A stretch of 64,000 bases of DNA from Myxococcales bacterium. Its GTDB lineage: Bacteria; Myxococcota_A; Polyangia; Haliangiales; Haliangiaceae. The stretch's first letter is position 1, and every line of letters starts with the position of its first letter. Shown here one piece after another: positions 19,291 to 27,476 of this stretch. The notes below the pieces were generated by a model, which was given only the letters and a program-made list of their open reading frames with translations, ran no database searches and was not told the DNA's origin. The position numbers and the translations under genes are program-made. Where the stretch lies: NCBI GenBank assembly GCA_016720595.1, contig JADKKI010000028.1, positions 103,624 to 167,623 of the forward strand, in the 5' to 3' direction.

Positions 19291-19881
19291 TCAGATCGCG
19301 CGGATCGCAGGGCCGACGTGGCCGTCGCCGTCCGCGAGCATCACCCACAGCTCGGTCGGGACGGCCTTCAGCCACGGCGTCTGGCCGAGCCCGTTGTTCA
19401 GCATGAGCTCGCCGTCACTGCCCCCGAGCCCCGTGATCAGCGCGAGCTTGGCCTGCGGCTGCGCGGGATCGGGCTTGCTCAGGTAGACCAGCGCGACGGT
19501 GCCATCGAGCTTCGCCTTGGTGGGCTTGATCGCGAGCCGCACGACGGGGCCTGCGGGCGAGCACAGGCCCTCGGGCTCCTGCTTGGCCGAGACCAGCGTC
19601 ACGCCGTCCCACGCGGGGAGCTCGGTGGCCGGGTCGGCCGAGATCGTGACGTCGGTGAGCAGGCGCTTGCCGGAGGTCACCTGGATCCGCGCGGACGCCG
19701 CGAGATCGGCTCGAGGGCGGAGGTAGTTGCCGGTCTTGTCGACGGCGACCTCCTTGCCCGCGCAGATCTTGTCCTTGGCGCACTTCGCGCTCACGACCTT
19801 CACCTTGACCGCGCCCTTGACGTTCCACAGCACGATCCACGGCCGGTGACCGGGCGCCGCGCCGCTGGCGGGCTGGAACAC
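19291..19881 (-). CDS. Hypothetical exported protein, signal peptide apparently out of frame
   Basis: The in-frame ORF from GTG 19881 encodes 196 residues of mixed beta structure with no recognised family. Upstream in the same frame the codons read TEACSISPDPAAHVFQ, which looks like the natural start of the mature protein. A good signal peptide (LRAALLAVLLLLSS, from TTG at 19968-19970) is present only in another frame. Adding one C to the run of five (G's at 19921-19925 on the + strand) would join them as LLLLSSRPPTEACSIS. The real gene is therefore probably 19291-19970 with a one-base frameshift, either a sequencing error or a mutation. Confidence 0.6.
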   Translation of the reverse strand: MFQPASGAAPGHRPWIVLWNVKGAVKVKVVSAKCAKDKICAGKEVAVDKTGNYLRPRADLAASARIQVTSGKRLLTDVTISADPATELPAWDGVTLVSAKQEPEGLCSPAGPVVRLAIKPTKAKLDGTVALVYLSKPDPAQPQAKLALITGLGGSDGELMLNNGLGQTPWLKAVPTELWVMLADGDGHVGPAIRAI

Positions 19882-20009
19882 GTGGGCAGCGGGATCCGGA
19901 GAGATGCTGCACGCCTCGGTGGGGGTCGCGAGGACAGCAGCAACAGCACGGCGAGGAGGGCGGCTCTCAAGGTCCCGTGGTTATAGCGCGGCCGACGTAC
20001 ACTCGCCGC

Positions 20010-20753
20010 ATGTTGTGGCGTACGGGCGAGCAGATCCTGGTGAAGCGGAACGGAACGTTCGTGCTGATCGCGCCGAGTGGCGAGATCGCCGCATCGTTCA
20101 CCTCGCGATCGGACAGCTACGAGGATGACCTCTGGGAATGGACCCACCAGGTGGTCGGAGATCAGCTCGTCGCGAGGACCACGATCCAGCACGGCGGGGA
20201 CGACGAGCGGCTGTACAAGCAGGAGATCGCGGTGGACGGCCTCCGCGCCGTCGATGATGCGGCCACCCGCCAGTTTGCCGACGCGGCACTCGCCGCGGCC
20301 GATGCGGCTCGGGACGCGCAGCAGCAGGCAGACGAGCGTGCCGGTGAGGCGCGGGTCGCGGCGATCCCCGGCGGCCTCGACGACCTCGGACTCGGCGAGG
20401 AGCTCACCCGGGCGCAGCGCGCCCTGTGCCAGCGGATCCGTGGGGGCGAGGACGCGCGCGCCGCGGCGCTGTTGCGGACGCTCGTGAAGCTCGCGCGGGT
20501 GCGGCCGAGTGCGGCGGCGATCGGCGCGTACGCGCGCGGTTGTCTATGCGCGTGCTACCAGAACGCGCGCGAGCTCCCGGCGACCGCGGAGCCCGCGACG
20601 CCGAACCCCGAGCTCGCGCGAGAGATCGAGGCACACGCGAAGGAGCTGGACGAGGAGGCCGAGGGGCAGATGGCGGTGGACGCCAACCAGAACGCCGCCG
20701 CGATGTGGAGCGCGGCTGCGGCGCTGCGGGTCGCCGCGAGGATGCTGGAGTGA
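20010..20753 (+). CDS. Hypothetical 247-aa protein
   Basis: The ATG at 20010 (MLWRTGEQILVKRNG) is preferred over the GTG at 19977 because the extra N-terminal residues are Arg-rich and lie in the short divergent gap. The N-terminal 80 residues look like beta-strands (QILVKRNGTFVLIAPSGEIAASF). The rest is helical and Ala/Glu/Arg-rich, including a segment AALAAADAARDAQQQADERAGEA that could form a coiled coil. No signal peptide, membrane span or known motif is seen. It is transcribed away from the exported-protein gene at 19291-19970. Confidence 0.6.
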   Translation: MLWRTGEQILVKRNGTFVLIAPSGEIAASFTSRSDSYEDDLWEWTHQVVGDQLVARTTIQHGGDDERLYKQEIAVDGLRAVDDAATRQFADAALAAADAARDAQQQADERAGEARVAAIPGGLDDLGLGEELTRAQRALCQRIRGGEDARAAALLRTLVKLARVRPSAAAIGAYARGCLCACYQNARELPATAEPATPNPELAREIEAHAKELDEEAEGQMAVDANQNAAAMWSAAAALRVAARMLE

Positions 20754-20808
20754 GTGGGCGCCGCTCCGACGGACAACGCCTCGGGCGAGAGCTGGTCTGT
20801 CGGTCAGC

Positions 20809-21372
20809 TCACACGCTCTCCGTCAGCGCCAGCAACCGACCACAGCTCGGACATTCGCACATCTCGTTGTCGAGCATCCCGGGCGTTGCTTCCCACGAAT
20901 GCTCACAACAGCCGCACTCGTACCACTGGTCGAGCAGCCTCGCGCAGCGTCCCCGAATGCGAGATGGCACGAGGAACTCCAGATTCATCGTCGCGACGGC
21001 GCGGCGAAACACCTCACGAGCGCCGCCGATGCCTTCGACCAGGTCCTCGTAGAAGCCCTCATCACCGGCCCACGCTGGGATCGCGGTGAGCTCCAGCGAG
21101 CTCGACGAGCTGGTGCGCCAGAGTCGAGACGGCCGCGGATCGGCAACGGTGAACAGCAGCGACGAGTACGCGAATGGGTACACCGAAAACGCGTCGTCCC
21201 CGATGAAGTACATCGTCTCGTCGATGCGCCTGGCGATCGCATACACCAGATACTCCCCACCGCGAGTGAGGGCCGAATGGCGGCCTTCCAGACCCAAGCC
21301 GCGCCGTACGGACTCGGTGAGGGCTTCGGCCGGGACGTCGGAGATCGAGATGGCAGTTGCCGTTACCAGCAT
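20809..21372 (-). CDS. Hypothetical protein with C-terminal zinc-ribbon-like Cys motif
   Basis: The 187-residue protein has an alpha/beta N-terminal part that I do not recognise (RGGEYLVYAIARRIDETMYFIGDDAFSVYPF). Near its end is a Cys cluster, YECGCCEHSWE followed 20 residues later by CECPSCGRL, that fits a zinc ribbon. Base composition is noticeably lower in GC than the core genes around it. It lies upstream of the first copy of the repeat element at 21433-21545 and on the same strand as the DUF4265 gene. Transfer from elsewhere is plausible. Confidence 0.6.
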   Translation of the reverse strand: MLVTATAISISDVPAEALTESVRRGLGLEGRHSALTRGGEYLVYAIARRIDETMYFIGDDAFSVYPFAYSSLLFTVADPRPSRLWRTSSSSSLELTAIPAWAGDEGFYEDLVEGIGGAREVFRRAVATMNLEFLVPSRIRGRCARLLDQWYECGCCEHSWEATPGMLDNEMCECPSCGRLLALTESV

Positions 21373-21432
21373 CGAATCCTGTCTACGTTGCCGAAGCTCG
21401 AGTGTAGCGCGCCCTCCCCCGCTTCACGGGTG

Positions 21433-21545
21433 CGATCGCGCGGCAGCGTGGATCAGCGAAGGTGGCGGCGCTCGAGGCGCGCACGCGCGGCGCCTCCGGA
21501 CCTGAGCGCGCGACGCTCGCAGACGATCCGGATCGAGCAGGCTTG
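21433..21545 (+). repeat. REP-like repeat element, copy 1 of 3
   Basis: This segment shares with copies 2 and 3 the 19-bp core GGCGCCTCCGGACCTGAGC (21489 onward), followed by an imperfect palindrome (GAGCG...CGCTC) and a TCCGGATCGAG segment. With copy 3 it also shares a left part (GCGCGGCAGCGTGGATC, then GCGAAGGTG). It lies between two genes transcribed leftwards. Confidence 0.75.
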
Positions 21546-22013
21546 TCAGTCTCGGCGTTCAGGAGACGTTGGGACCGAATCTCGCAAGATCGGCTCCTCG
21601 AAGCCGGCGACCTCATGCTCCCTGAGATGAAACAGGTATCTCCGCACGCTGGCGAGACTAGTACTCCCCGGAACATTGACCGCGAGTATCGCGATGCCCT
21701 CGAAGGCCTCGGTGGAGCAGCCAAGGTTCCGGAGTTCGGTGCGCACCTCGTCGACACGTGTCGGATCATGGAGGATCACTCTCACGAGGGAGTTCGACGA
21801 CCGCGCCACGACGCCATCGAACATGAAGGCGCCGCCCGACTCGACCACGCGTACCGTGTCCCCAAGCGTCGCCTGTCTCGCGAAGAACGGAATGTTATCC
21901 ACGACAAAGTGTGCTGGCACCTCGGTACTCGACGCCCACACGTCCTCGACCGCGAATGGTGGGTAGCCATCCTCATCTTGCTCGAGCTGAAAGGTGATCT
22001 TGATCGCCGTCAT
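21546..22013 (-). CDS. DUF4265 domain protein
   Basis: The ATG at 22013 is chosen (MTAIKITFQLEQDEDGYPPF); the longer in-frame start adds 21 residues of unlikely sequence. The 155-residue protein matches the pattern of DUF4265 proteins: an early GYPP(F)xVEDVWA segment (residues about 16-27), then DNIPFFARQATLGDTVRV, SNSLVRVILHD, and a second domain with LRNLGCSTEAFEGIAILAVNVPG. The family is small, cytoplasmic, often found in accessory regions, and has no established biochemical role. It is flanked on both sides by copies of the repeat element. Confidence 0.78.
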   Translation of the reverse strand: MTAIKITFQLEQDEDGYPPFAVEDVWASSTEVPAHFVVDNIPFFARQATLGDTVRVVESGGAFMFDGVVARSSNSLVRVILHDPTRVDEVRTELRNLGCSTEAFEGIAILAVNVPGSTSLASVRRYLFHLREHEVAGFEEPILRDSVPTSPERRD

Positions 22014-22140
22014 TCCGCCTTGATTCCGTTGGGGGCTGGCCCGCCACCATTGCACGCGTAGCAGATCACTTGCCATCTTGCGGATTGGCGTCTCCCCCGT
22101 TCTGCCTCGCTACCCGATGGCGGACCTCGTGTTCCCTCTT

Positions 22141-22275
22141 CGTGGATCAGCGAAAGACGCCAGGCTCGCGCAGCTCGCACGCTATTCGATACCTGACCCT
22201 CGGACTTCGGCGCACGCGTGGCGCCTCCGGACCTGAGCGCGGCTCTCGCAGAAGCTCCGGATCGAGGAGGCTTTC
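22141..22275 (+). repeat. REP-like repeat element, copy 2 of 3
   Basis: This copy is closest to copy 3. A stretch of about 75 bp from ACCTGACCCTCGGACTTCGG through the core GGCGCCTCCGGACCTGAGC to AGAAGCTCCGGA is nearly identical between them, with a few substitutions. It has the same orientation as the other two copies. Confidence 0.78.
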
Positions 22276-22417
22276 GTACATGTGCTTCGTCGCTGAGTCC
22301 CAAAGGTGCTCGCGCCAAGGCTGGCAGCAACTCGCGGCACGACATGTCGGGCTGGCCCGCGCAGGCTCTAGGGGAGCAGGTGATGCCCGATGGTGGGCCT
22401 CACATTCCGGCTTCGCG

Positions 22418-22562
22418 GCGATTGCGCGGCAGCGTGGATCCGCGAAGGTGTTGCAGTTCGCAGGCTGTTCAACACCTGACCCTCGGACTTCGGCGCTCGC
22501 GCGGCGCCTCCGGACCTGAGCGCGCAGCGCTCGCAGAAGCTCCGGACGAGGAAGGCTTCCTA
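22418..22562 (+). repeat. REP-like repeat element, copy 3 of 3
   Basis: This copy combines the left part shared with copy 1 (GCGCGGCAGCGTGGATC) and the middle part shared with copy 2 (ACCTGACCCTCGGACTTCGG). It contains the best hairpin of the three: GAGCGC-GCA-GCGCTC just after the core, flanked by two TCCGGA palindromes. That structure resembles REP or similar small palindromic mobile repeats. Confidence 0.78.
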
Positions 22563-22961
22563 CCTGCTTCGCCGCTGAAGCTCTGCGCGAACCATCGCGA
22601 CGTGCGGCGGCGGGATCCGCGACTGGTGCGGTGATCACGATTCAAGCCCCGCGGGGACTGGCGTCGGCCGAGGCCTCGACGAGAACTCGACGACTCCGGT
22701 TTGTACCGTCGGTGTTCGTGTCGAAATCCGAAGATTCCACTTGACGGATCTCGGCGCACCTCGCGCGGTCGCTCGACGAAGATCGCGATTTTCTCGTCGA
22801 GGACGCGTTCACTTGAGGCCTGCGCGAAGAACGCCACGTCGACCGATCCTCGTCGGGTTGCAAGCCTCAGGCGCGCGCACAGCGCAGCACAGAGCCTCCG
22901 GAAACCCAGTGGTAGAAGTGATCGTGCGCGTGACGTCAACACACGCGCGAAGGAGGTCGTC

Positions 22962-24041
22962 GTGTTCGACAGCGCTGCCACGCAGGAGTTTCAATCGCAG
23001 CTCGCCGATGCCTATGCGGTCACGTGCCGCGAGCGGGACTGGATGGCGCTGCACGAGGAGATCACCTCGGTCGGCAAGCAGATCCTCTGCCTCGAGGCGC
23101 GCGAGATCGATCTGCTGCTCGAGGCCGAGGAGACCAAGCTCTATCGGCGCATGGGGTTCCCGACGATCTATGCGTACATCGAGAGCGTGCTGCAGCACTC
23201 GCATCACGTGGCCACGGAGCGGATGCGCGTGGCGCACGAGCTGCTCGAGCTGCCCGGGCTCGCCGAGCAGTTCCGCGCGGGCGAGCTGGCCTGGACCAGC
23301 GTGCGAGAGCTGACGCGGGTGGCGACGGGCAAGACGGAAGCCGCGTGGCTCGATGCGGCGGAGGGCAAGATCTCGACGGAGATCCAGCAGCTGGTGCGCG
23401 GCAAGTCCAAGGGCGACCTGCCCACGGATCCTGTAGATCCGAAGAAGATCCGGCATCGCATCGTGCTCGAGGGCATCTCGGAAGAAGCGATGATGCTGTT
23501 CAAGCTGGCGAGGAACGCCGCGGCGGACGCGAGCGGCACGACCTGCACCGATGACGAGCTGGTGCGCGCGCTCGCGGCGGCGATGCTCGAGCCGGCCGGT
23601 GATGCACCCCACAAGCCGCGGCATCAGATCGCCACGACGACGTGTCGCGCGTGCAAGCAGGCGCACCGCGTGGGGGCCGGGATGGAGATCGCGGTCTCGG
23701 CGCAGGAGCTCGAGCGCGTGCGGTGCGACTCGGAGGACATCGGCGATCTCGAACGCGAGGAACCCGGGCGCAAGCTGCAGAGGTCGATCCCGGCGGCCAC
23801 GCGCCGGAAGGTCTTCGTGCGCGACAAGCATCGGTGCACCGTGCCCGGCTGTCGGTCGACCAGGTTCCTGGAGGCGCATCACATCAGGCCGCGCTCCGAG
23901 GGTGGCGGGCACGAGCTGTGGCAACTCACGATCTTGTGCGACGCGCACCATCTCCAGCTCCACGACGGGGTGATCACGATCCGCGGCACCGCACCGGACC
24001 ACCTGGTGTTCGAGCTACCTCTCACGCACCGCGGGGACTGA
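22962..24041 (+). CDS. HNH endonuclease of the DUF222 (13E12-like) type
   Basis: The start is GTG 22962 because a perfect AAGGAGG lies at 22950-22956, five bases upstream; the frame stays open further upstream but that sequence is Arg-rich non-coding. The 359-residue protein has a long helical N-terminal domain (MGFPTIYAYIESVLQHSHH, then AHELLELPGLAEQFRAGELAWTS across about 70-120) as in DUF222. It ends with an HNH nuclease domain, CTVPGCRSTRFLEAHHIRP...LCDAHHLQLHDG, with its zinc-binding and catalytic His/Cys residues. These proteins occur in many copies per genome in actinobacteria and myxobacteria and may be mobile or repeat-associated. It neighbours three repeat copies. Confidence 0.87.
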   Translation: MFDSAATQEFQSQLADAYAVTCRERDWMALHEEITSVGKQILCLEAREIDLLLEAEETKLYRRMGFPTIYAYIESVLQHSHHVATERMRVAHELLELPGLAEQFRAGELAWTSVRELTRVATGKTEAAWLDAAEGKISTEIQQLVRGKSKGDLPTDPVDPKKIRHRIVLEGISEEAMMLFKLARNAAADASGTTCTDDELVRALAAAMLEPAGDAPHKPRHQIATTTCRACKQAHRVGAGMEIAVSAQELERVRCDSEDIGDLEREEPGRKLQRSIPAATRRKVFVRDKHRCTVPGCRSTRFLEAHHIRPRSEGGGHELWQLTILCDAHHLQLHDGVITIRGTAPDHLVFELPLTHRGD

Positions 24042-24049
24042 ACGACGAT

Positions 24050-24067
24050 CAGTCCCTGCGGGGACTG
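24050..24067 (+). repeat. Inverted repeat after the HNH gene
   Basis: CAGTCCC (24050-24056) and GGGACTG (24061-24067) form a 7-bp stem with a TGCG loop, 9 bp after the HNH stop. It could act as a weak terminator, although no T-run follows. The motif GCGGGGACTG is present here, just before the HNH stop, and upstream near 22650, so it may mark the edges of the HNH unit. Confidence 0.5.
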
Positions 24068-24275
24068 GCGCAGCGACCTCTGACAACTTCAGAGCTGAAC
24101 GAAGCAGAGCGATCCGCCCGGCGGTGCGGTGGCCCGTGGAGCCCGTGGAGCCTGCAATCAATGCGCGAGCACACAGGACCCGAACGCTGGAGCTCTCGTC
24201 CTGGCGAACCACCCGACGTGAACGCGCGTGCGAGCCCCAGCATGCGCGCCGGATCTCACGCGGTTCCGGCCGCAG

Positions 24276-25049
24276 CTACGGCTCGAGCTGCAGCGTCAGC
24301 TCGGCCAGCTCGCCGGCGGCGACGGTGACCTGCCCTGCCGCGCGTCGCGCCGGCTGACCACCGCGCGGAGGGAGCCACGCGCGCACGGCATGGACGCCGG
24401 CCGGGACGTCCTTGACCACGACCACACCGCCCGGATCGGTGACCGCGCCAGGGCCGGCGACGATCCACGCGGTCTCCGGATCCTTGGCATCGGTCGCGAG
24501 CTCGTAGACCGCGCCCGCCTCGAGCGGCACGGTCACCGCGTGGCCGGCCACCGGCAACAGCACGGCGCGAGTTGGGGGAGCCGCGAGCTTGGCGTCGAGA
24601 TCCGCCACACGGCGGCGCTGATCGATCGCGAGCTTCGCGGGCCGATCGGCCGCGCTGTCGATCACGAGGCGCCGCCGATCGCGATCCGCGGCGCGAGGGC
24701 GCAGTCGGCGAGGCGGACGTGCGCCTCGGCTGCGGTGATCGGCGCGCCGTCGACGATCACGAGCACGTCGCCGATCCCCCAGGTGGTGCTCGGCGCCACC
24801 TGCGGCTGGCGCGGCGTGGCGCACGGCGTGGTCCCCGGCGATGCGCGCACGGCGGCCGGGACCTTGGTCCACTCGACGCGGACCGAGACATCGCCGGTCG
24901 AGGACTTCGCCGCGGGTTCGGCAGCCGCATCGCCGGGCGGCTGCATCTCCAGGCGCCGCGGGACGCTTCGCATCCTCGATCGCGCGGGGCTTCCCGCTCG
25001 AGCACGCGACGAGCAGCGCGCAGGATGCGGCCGCACGACCTAGGTCCAC
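24276..25049 (-). pseudogene. Hypothetical lipoprotein gene broken by two compensating frameshifts
   Basis: Translation from GTG 25049, overlapping the end of the heme gene, gives a lipoprotein signal (AAASCALLVACSSG, Cys16) and then KRPAAPGDAAA. At about 24935 the natural protein moves to another frame (AEPAAKSSTGDVSVRVEW through GDVLVIVDGAPITAAEAHVRL to RIAIGG). At about 24670 it returns to the first frame (LVIDSAADRPAKL to the C-terminus VTVAAGELAELTLQLEP). Removing one base from the GGG at 24935-24937 and adding one near 24668 restores a single protein of about 257 residues with a central beta-sandwich. The middle read in the original frame is Arg-rich and clearly not coding. The function is unknown. 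Confidence 0.65.
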
Positions 25050-26380
25050 GACTTCACTTCTTCGACGATCACATCGGCATCGGCGCACAGATCGTTGACG
25101 CCCGGGCCGCGGTAGTCCGCGCCGGCGAGCGCGATCCGGTGCGTGCGTGCGGAGGACACCGCGAGCCGGACCAGATCGCGATGGCCCACCTGATACTGCG
25201 CCACGCCGCGGGTCCAGCGCACGACGCTCGCGTGGGTGGGCGTGCCGGTGGCGCCGAGGACCACGCCGAGATCGCGGCGCGCGTGCTCGATCAGCGCCGC
25301 GTCGTCGAGGGCGGCGGTGGAGGGATCGCGGCCGCCGCCGAAGATGCAGCGAAGGAGCACGTGCCCCGCGGGCGCGCGGCCAGGCCACACCACGGACTCG
25401 AACACCACGCCGAGCACGCGGAGATCCTCGCCGTGCGCGACGAGGAAGCCGAAGCCATCGACGGCGGCGGGCACCGCGGCCTCGGGATAGCCGAGGTAGA
25501 CGATCTGGGTCGGCGCGCGGTGGAACGCGCCGAGCCGGCTCGCGAGCTCGGGCAGCGGCGCGACCAGCGGCACGGCATCCTCGGCCGGGACGGCGAGCAC
25601 GACGGCATCCCAGCGCTCGCCGTCGACGAGGACACCGCGGGGATCCGCTGCGATCTGCGTGACGGGCGAATCGAGGCGAATGCGCGGTCCGAGCTCGCGA
25701 GCGAGCGCGTCGACCAGCGAGCCGAGCCCGCCGTGTGGCGCGAACAGCCCGGACTTGGTCTTGGGCTTCTTGCCGCCGCCCGCGAACCTCCGGAACAGCG
25801 CCTTGCCGCCCTGCGAGACGAGCCCTCGCACCATGCCGCCGCTCGCATCGAGCTCGGCGAGCTTGGGGAAGCCGGCCTCGAGGCTGACCTCGTGCGCATC
25901 GGCGGCGAAGATGCCGGTGACGAACGGCGCGACGATGGCGCGCGCGGCCTCGGCACCGAACCGGCGCGCGGCGAAGGCGTAGACCGATTCGTCCCCGGAG
26001 GGCCGCGCGGGCCGCAGCGGCTCGCGGAGGAGATCGAGCTTGCCGCGCCAGGTCAGCAGATCGGTGCGGACCATCTCGACGGGGTTCCGCGGGAACGCGC
26101 GGAGCTTGCCATCGAGGAACACCCACCGGCGCTTGGCGCGTGGCGATGCGGCATCGACGGGGACGCCGAGCTCCTCGCACAGCGCGCGCGCCCCGCGGGT
26201 AGGGCTGCCGAGGAACGAGCTCGCGGCGTGCTCGCGGATGTAGCCGTCCGTCGTCGTTGTCGTGAGGACGCCGCCGGGGCGCGAGCGGGCCTCGAGCACG
26301 TGGGGATCGTGGCCCGCGGCGACAAGTGCGCGCGCCGCCGCCAATCCGCCGAGGCCGCCGCCGATGATGCAGATCCGCAT
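25040..26380 (-). CDS. hemG: Protoporphyrinogen oxidase (FAD-dependent, HemG/HemY type)
   Basis: The enzyme oxidises protoporphyrinogen IX (or coproporphyrinogen III) in late heme synthesis. The 446-residue chain starts with the FAD-binding dinucleotide motif IIGGGLGGLAAARAL (4-18) and E-x-R at VLEARSRPGGVL. It has the expected HAASSFLGSPTRGARALCEELG region, the GPRIRLDSPVTQI segment that binds FAD's second half, and a C-terminal IALAGADYRGPGVNDLC that closes the FAD site. This layout is that of the oxygen-dependent PPO family, called hemY in some naming systems. It follows hemE after 2 bp, so both are co-transcribed. Confidence 0.9.
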   Translation of the reverse strand: MRICIIGGGLGGLAAARALVAAGHDPHVLEARSRPGGVLTTTTTDGYIREHAASSFLGSPTRGARALCEELGVPVDAASPRAKRRWVFLDGKLRAFPRNPVEMVRTDLLTWRGKLDLLREPLRPARPSGDESVYAFAARRFGAEAARAIVAPFVTGIFAADAHEVSLEAGFPKLAELDASGGMVRGLVSQGGKALFRRFAGGGKKPKTKSGLFAPHGGLGSLVDALARELGPRIRLDSPVTQIAADPRGVLVDGERWDAVVLAVPAEDAVPLVAPLPELASRLGAFHRAPTQIVYLGYPEAAVPAAVDGFGFLVAHGEDLRVLGVVFESVVWPGRAPAGHVLLRCIFGGGRDPSTAALDDAALIEHARRDLGVVLGATGTPTHASVVRWTRGVAQYQVGHRDLVRLAVSSARTHRIALAGADYRGPGVNDLCADADVIVEEVKSWT

Positions 26381-26382
26381 CG

Positions 26383-27438
26383 CTAGGACCGGGCCGAGAG
26401 CTCTTTGACCGCCGTCACCATCGCGCGCACGTGCTCGGGGTTGGTCTCCGGCAGGACGCCGTGACCGAGGTTGAAGATGTGACCGGTGCGCCCGGCACGC
26501 TCGAGGATGTCGGCCACGCGCGCGCGGATCTCGGCGGGGCTCGCGAACAGCGCGCCCGGATCGAGGTTGCCCTGCAGCGCGACGCCATCGCCCACGCGAC
26601 GACGAACCTCGTCGATCCCCACGCGCCAGTCGACGCCGAGGACGTCGGCGCCGCTCGACGCATAGTCATCGAGGTACGGCGCGCAGCCGTTGACGAAGTA
26701 GATGATGGGGATGTCCTTGCCCTTGAATGTGGGAGAGGCGCGCAGGGTCTCGATCACGCGCTTGGCATACCGCAGCGGGTACTCGCGAAAGTCCCCGGGC
26801 GAGACGATGCCGCCCCAGCTGTCGAAGATCTGGACGCAGTCGGCGCCCGCCTCCACCTGCGCCTCGAGGAACGAAGCACAGGTCTGCGCGAGCTTGTCGA
26901 GCAGCGCGTGCGCCGCCGCCGGATCGCCGTAGAGGAGCTTCTTGGTGTGGGCGTAGTCCTTGGACCCACCGCCTTCGACCGCGTAGGTCAGCATCGTGAG
27001 CGGCGCGCCCGCGAAGCCGATCAGCGGCACGCGCCCCGCGAGCCCGCGCTTGATCTGGCGGATCGCCTCGAGCGAGGGCGCGAGGGCTGACGTCGGATCG
27101 GGGACGGTGAGCGCATCGATCGCCGCGCGGGTGCGGACCGGCGTGGCGATCTTCGGCCCGGAGTCCGGGAACGCGACGTCGAGGCCCATCCCGGGCAGCG
27201 TGATCAGGATGTCGGAGAACAGGATCGCGGCGTCGAACCCGAACTCGTCGATCGGCTGGAGCGTGACCTCGCAGGCCAGCTCCGGAGTTCGACAGAGATC
27301 GAGGAACGATGCGCGCGCACGAACCGCGCGGTACGCCGGCAAGTACCGCCCGGCTTGACGCATCATCCAGATCGGCGTGCGCTCCACCGGCTGTCGCCGA
27401 CACGCGCGAAGGAACAGGTGCTCGGACATCCCGCGCAT
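26383..27438 (-). CDS. hemE: Uroporphyrinogen decarboxylase
   Basis: This enzyme removes four carboxyl groups from uroporphyrinogen III to give coproporphyrinogen III. Family signatures are present: [16 protein letters not shown] (22-37), [45 protein letters not shown] [13 protein letters not shown], and [19 protein letters not shown] near the C-terminus. Its length of 351 residues is typical. Two near-equal starts exist, ATG 27438 and ATG 27429 (MSEHLFL); neither has a clear Shine-Dalgarno. It heads the leftward hemE-hemG-lipoprotein unit and is divergent from the acylase lipoprotein gene. Confidence 0.95.
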   Translation of the reverse strand: MRGMSEHLFLRACRRQPVERTPIWMMRQAGRYLPAYRAVRARASFLDLCRTPELACEVTLQPIDEFGFDAAILFSDILITLPGMGLDVAFPDSGPKIATPVRTRAAIDALTVPDPTSALAPSLEAIRQIKRGLAGRVPLIGFAGAPLTMLTYAVEGGGSKDYAHTKKLLYGDPAAAHALLDKLAQTCASFLEAQVEAGADCVQIFDSWGGIVSPGDFREYPLRYAKRVIETLRASPTFKGKDIPIIYFVNGCAPYLDDYASSGADVLGVDWRVGIDEVRRRVGDGVALQGNLDPGALFASPAEIRARVADILERAGRTGHIFNLGHGVLPETNPEHVRAMVTAVKELSARS

Positions 27439-27476
27439 CGTACTGCGCTCGGGCGTTTTCCGGTATCGTGCGGGGC

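Larger units (their letters stand above)
22014..22961. other. 948-bp region without a convincing gene, holding two repeat copies
   Basis: No ORF here has a believable protein; those present are Arg/Ser-rich shadows of the repeats. The region holds repeat copies 2 and 3 about 280 bp apart. Near 22650 it also holds a GCGGGGACTG motif that recurs at the end of the downstream HNH gene. It ends with the ribosome-binding site of that gene. Confidence 0.6.

Noticed and set aside
22469..22981. 170-codon leftward ORF over repeat copy 3
   Set aside because: The translation is Ser/Arg-rich and consists largely of the repeat read backwards; it has no ribosome-binding site.
22962..24041. HNH protein as part of a CRISPR-Cas or restriction system
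   Set aside because: There is no cas gene, array, tracrRNA-like sequence or methylase next to it, and the N-terminal domain is of the DUF222 type.
24276..26180. 634-codon leftward ORF covering the protoporphyrinogen oxidase
   Set aside because: Its first two thirds are an out-of-frame shadow of the oxidase; only its two short segments within 24276-25049 are real parts of the lipoprotein.
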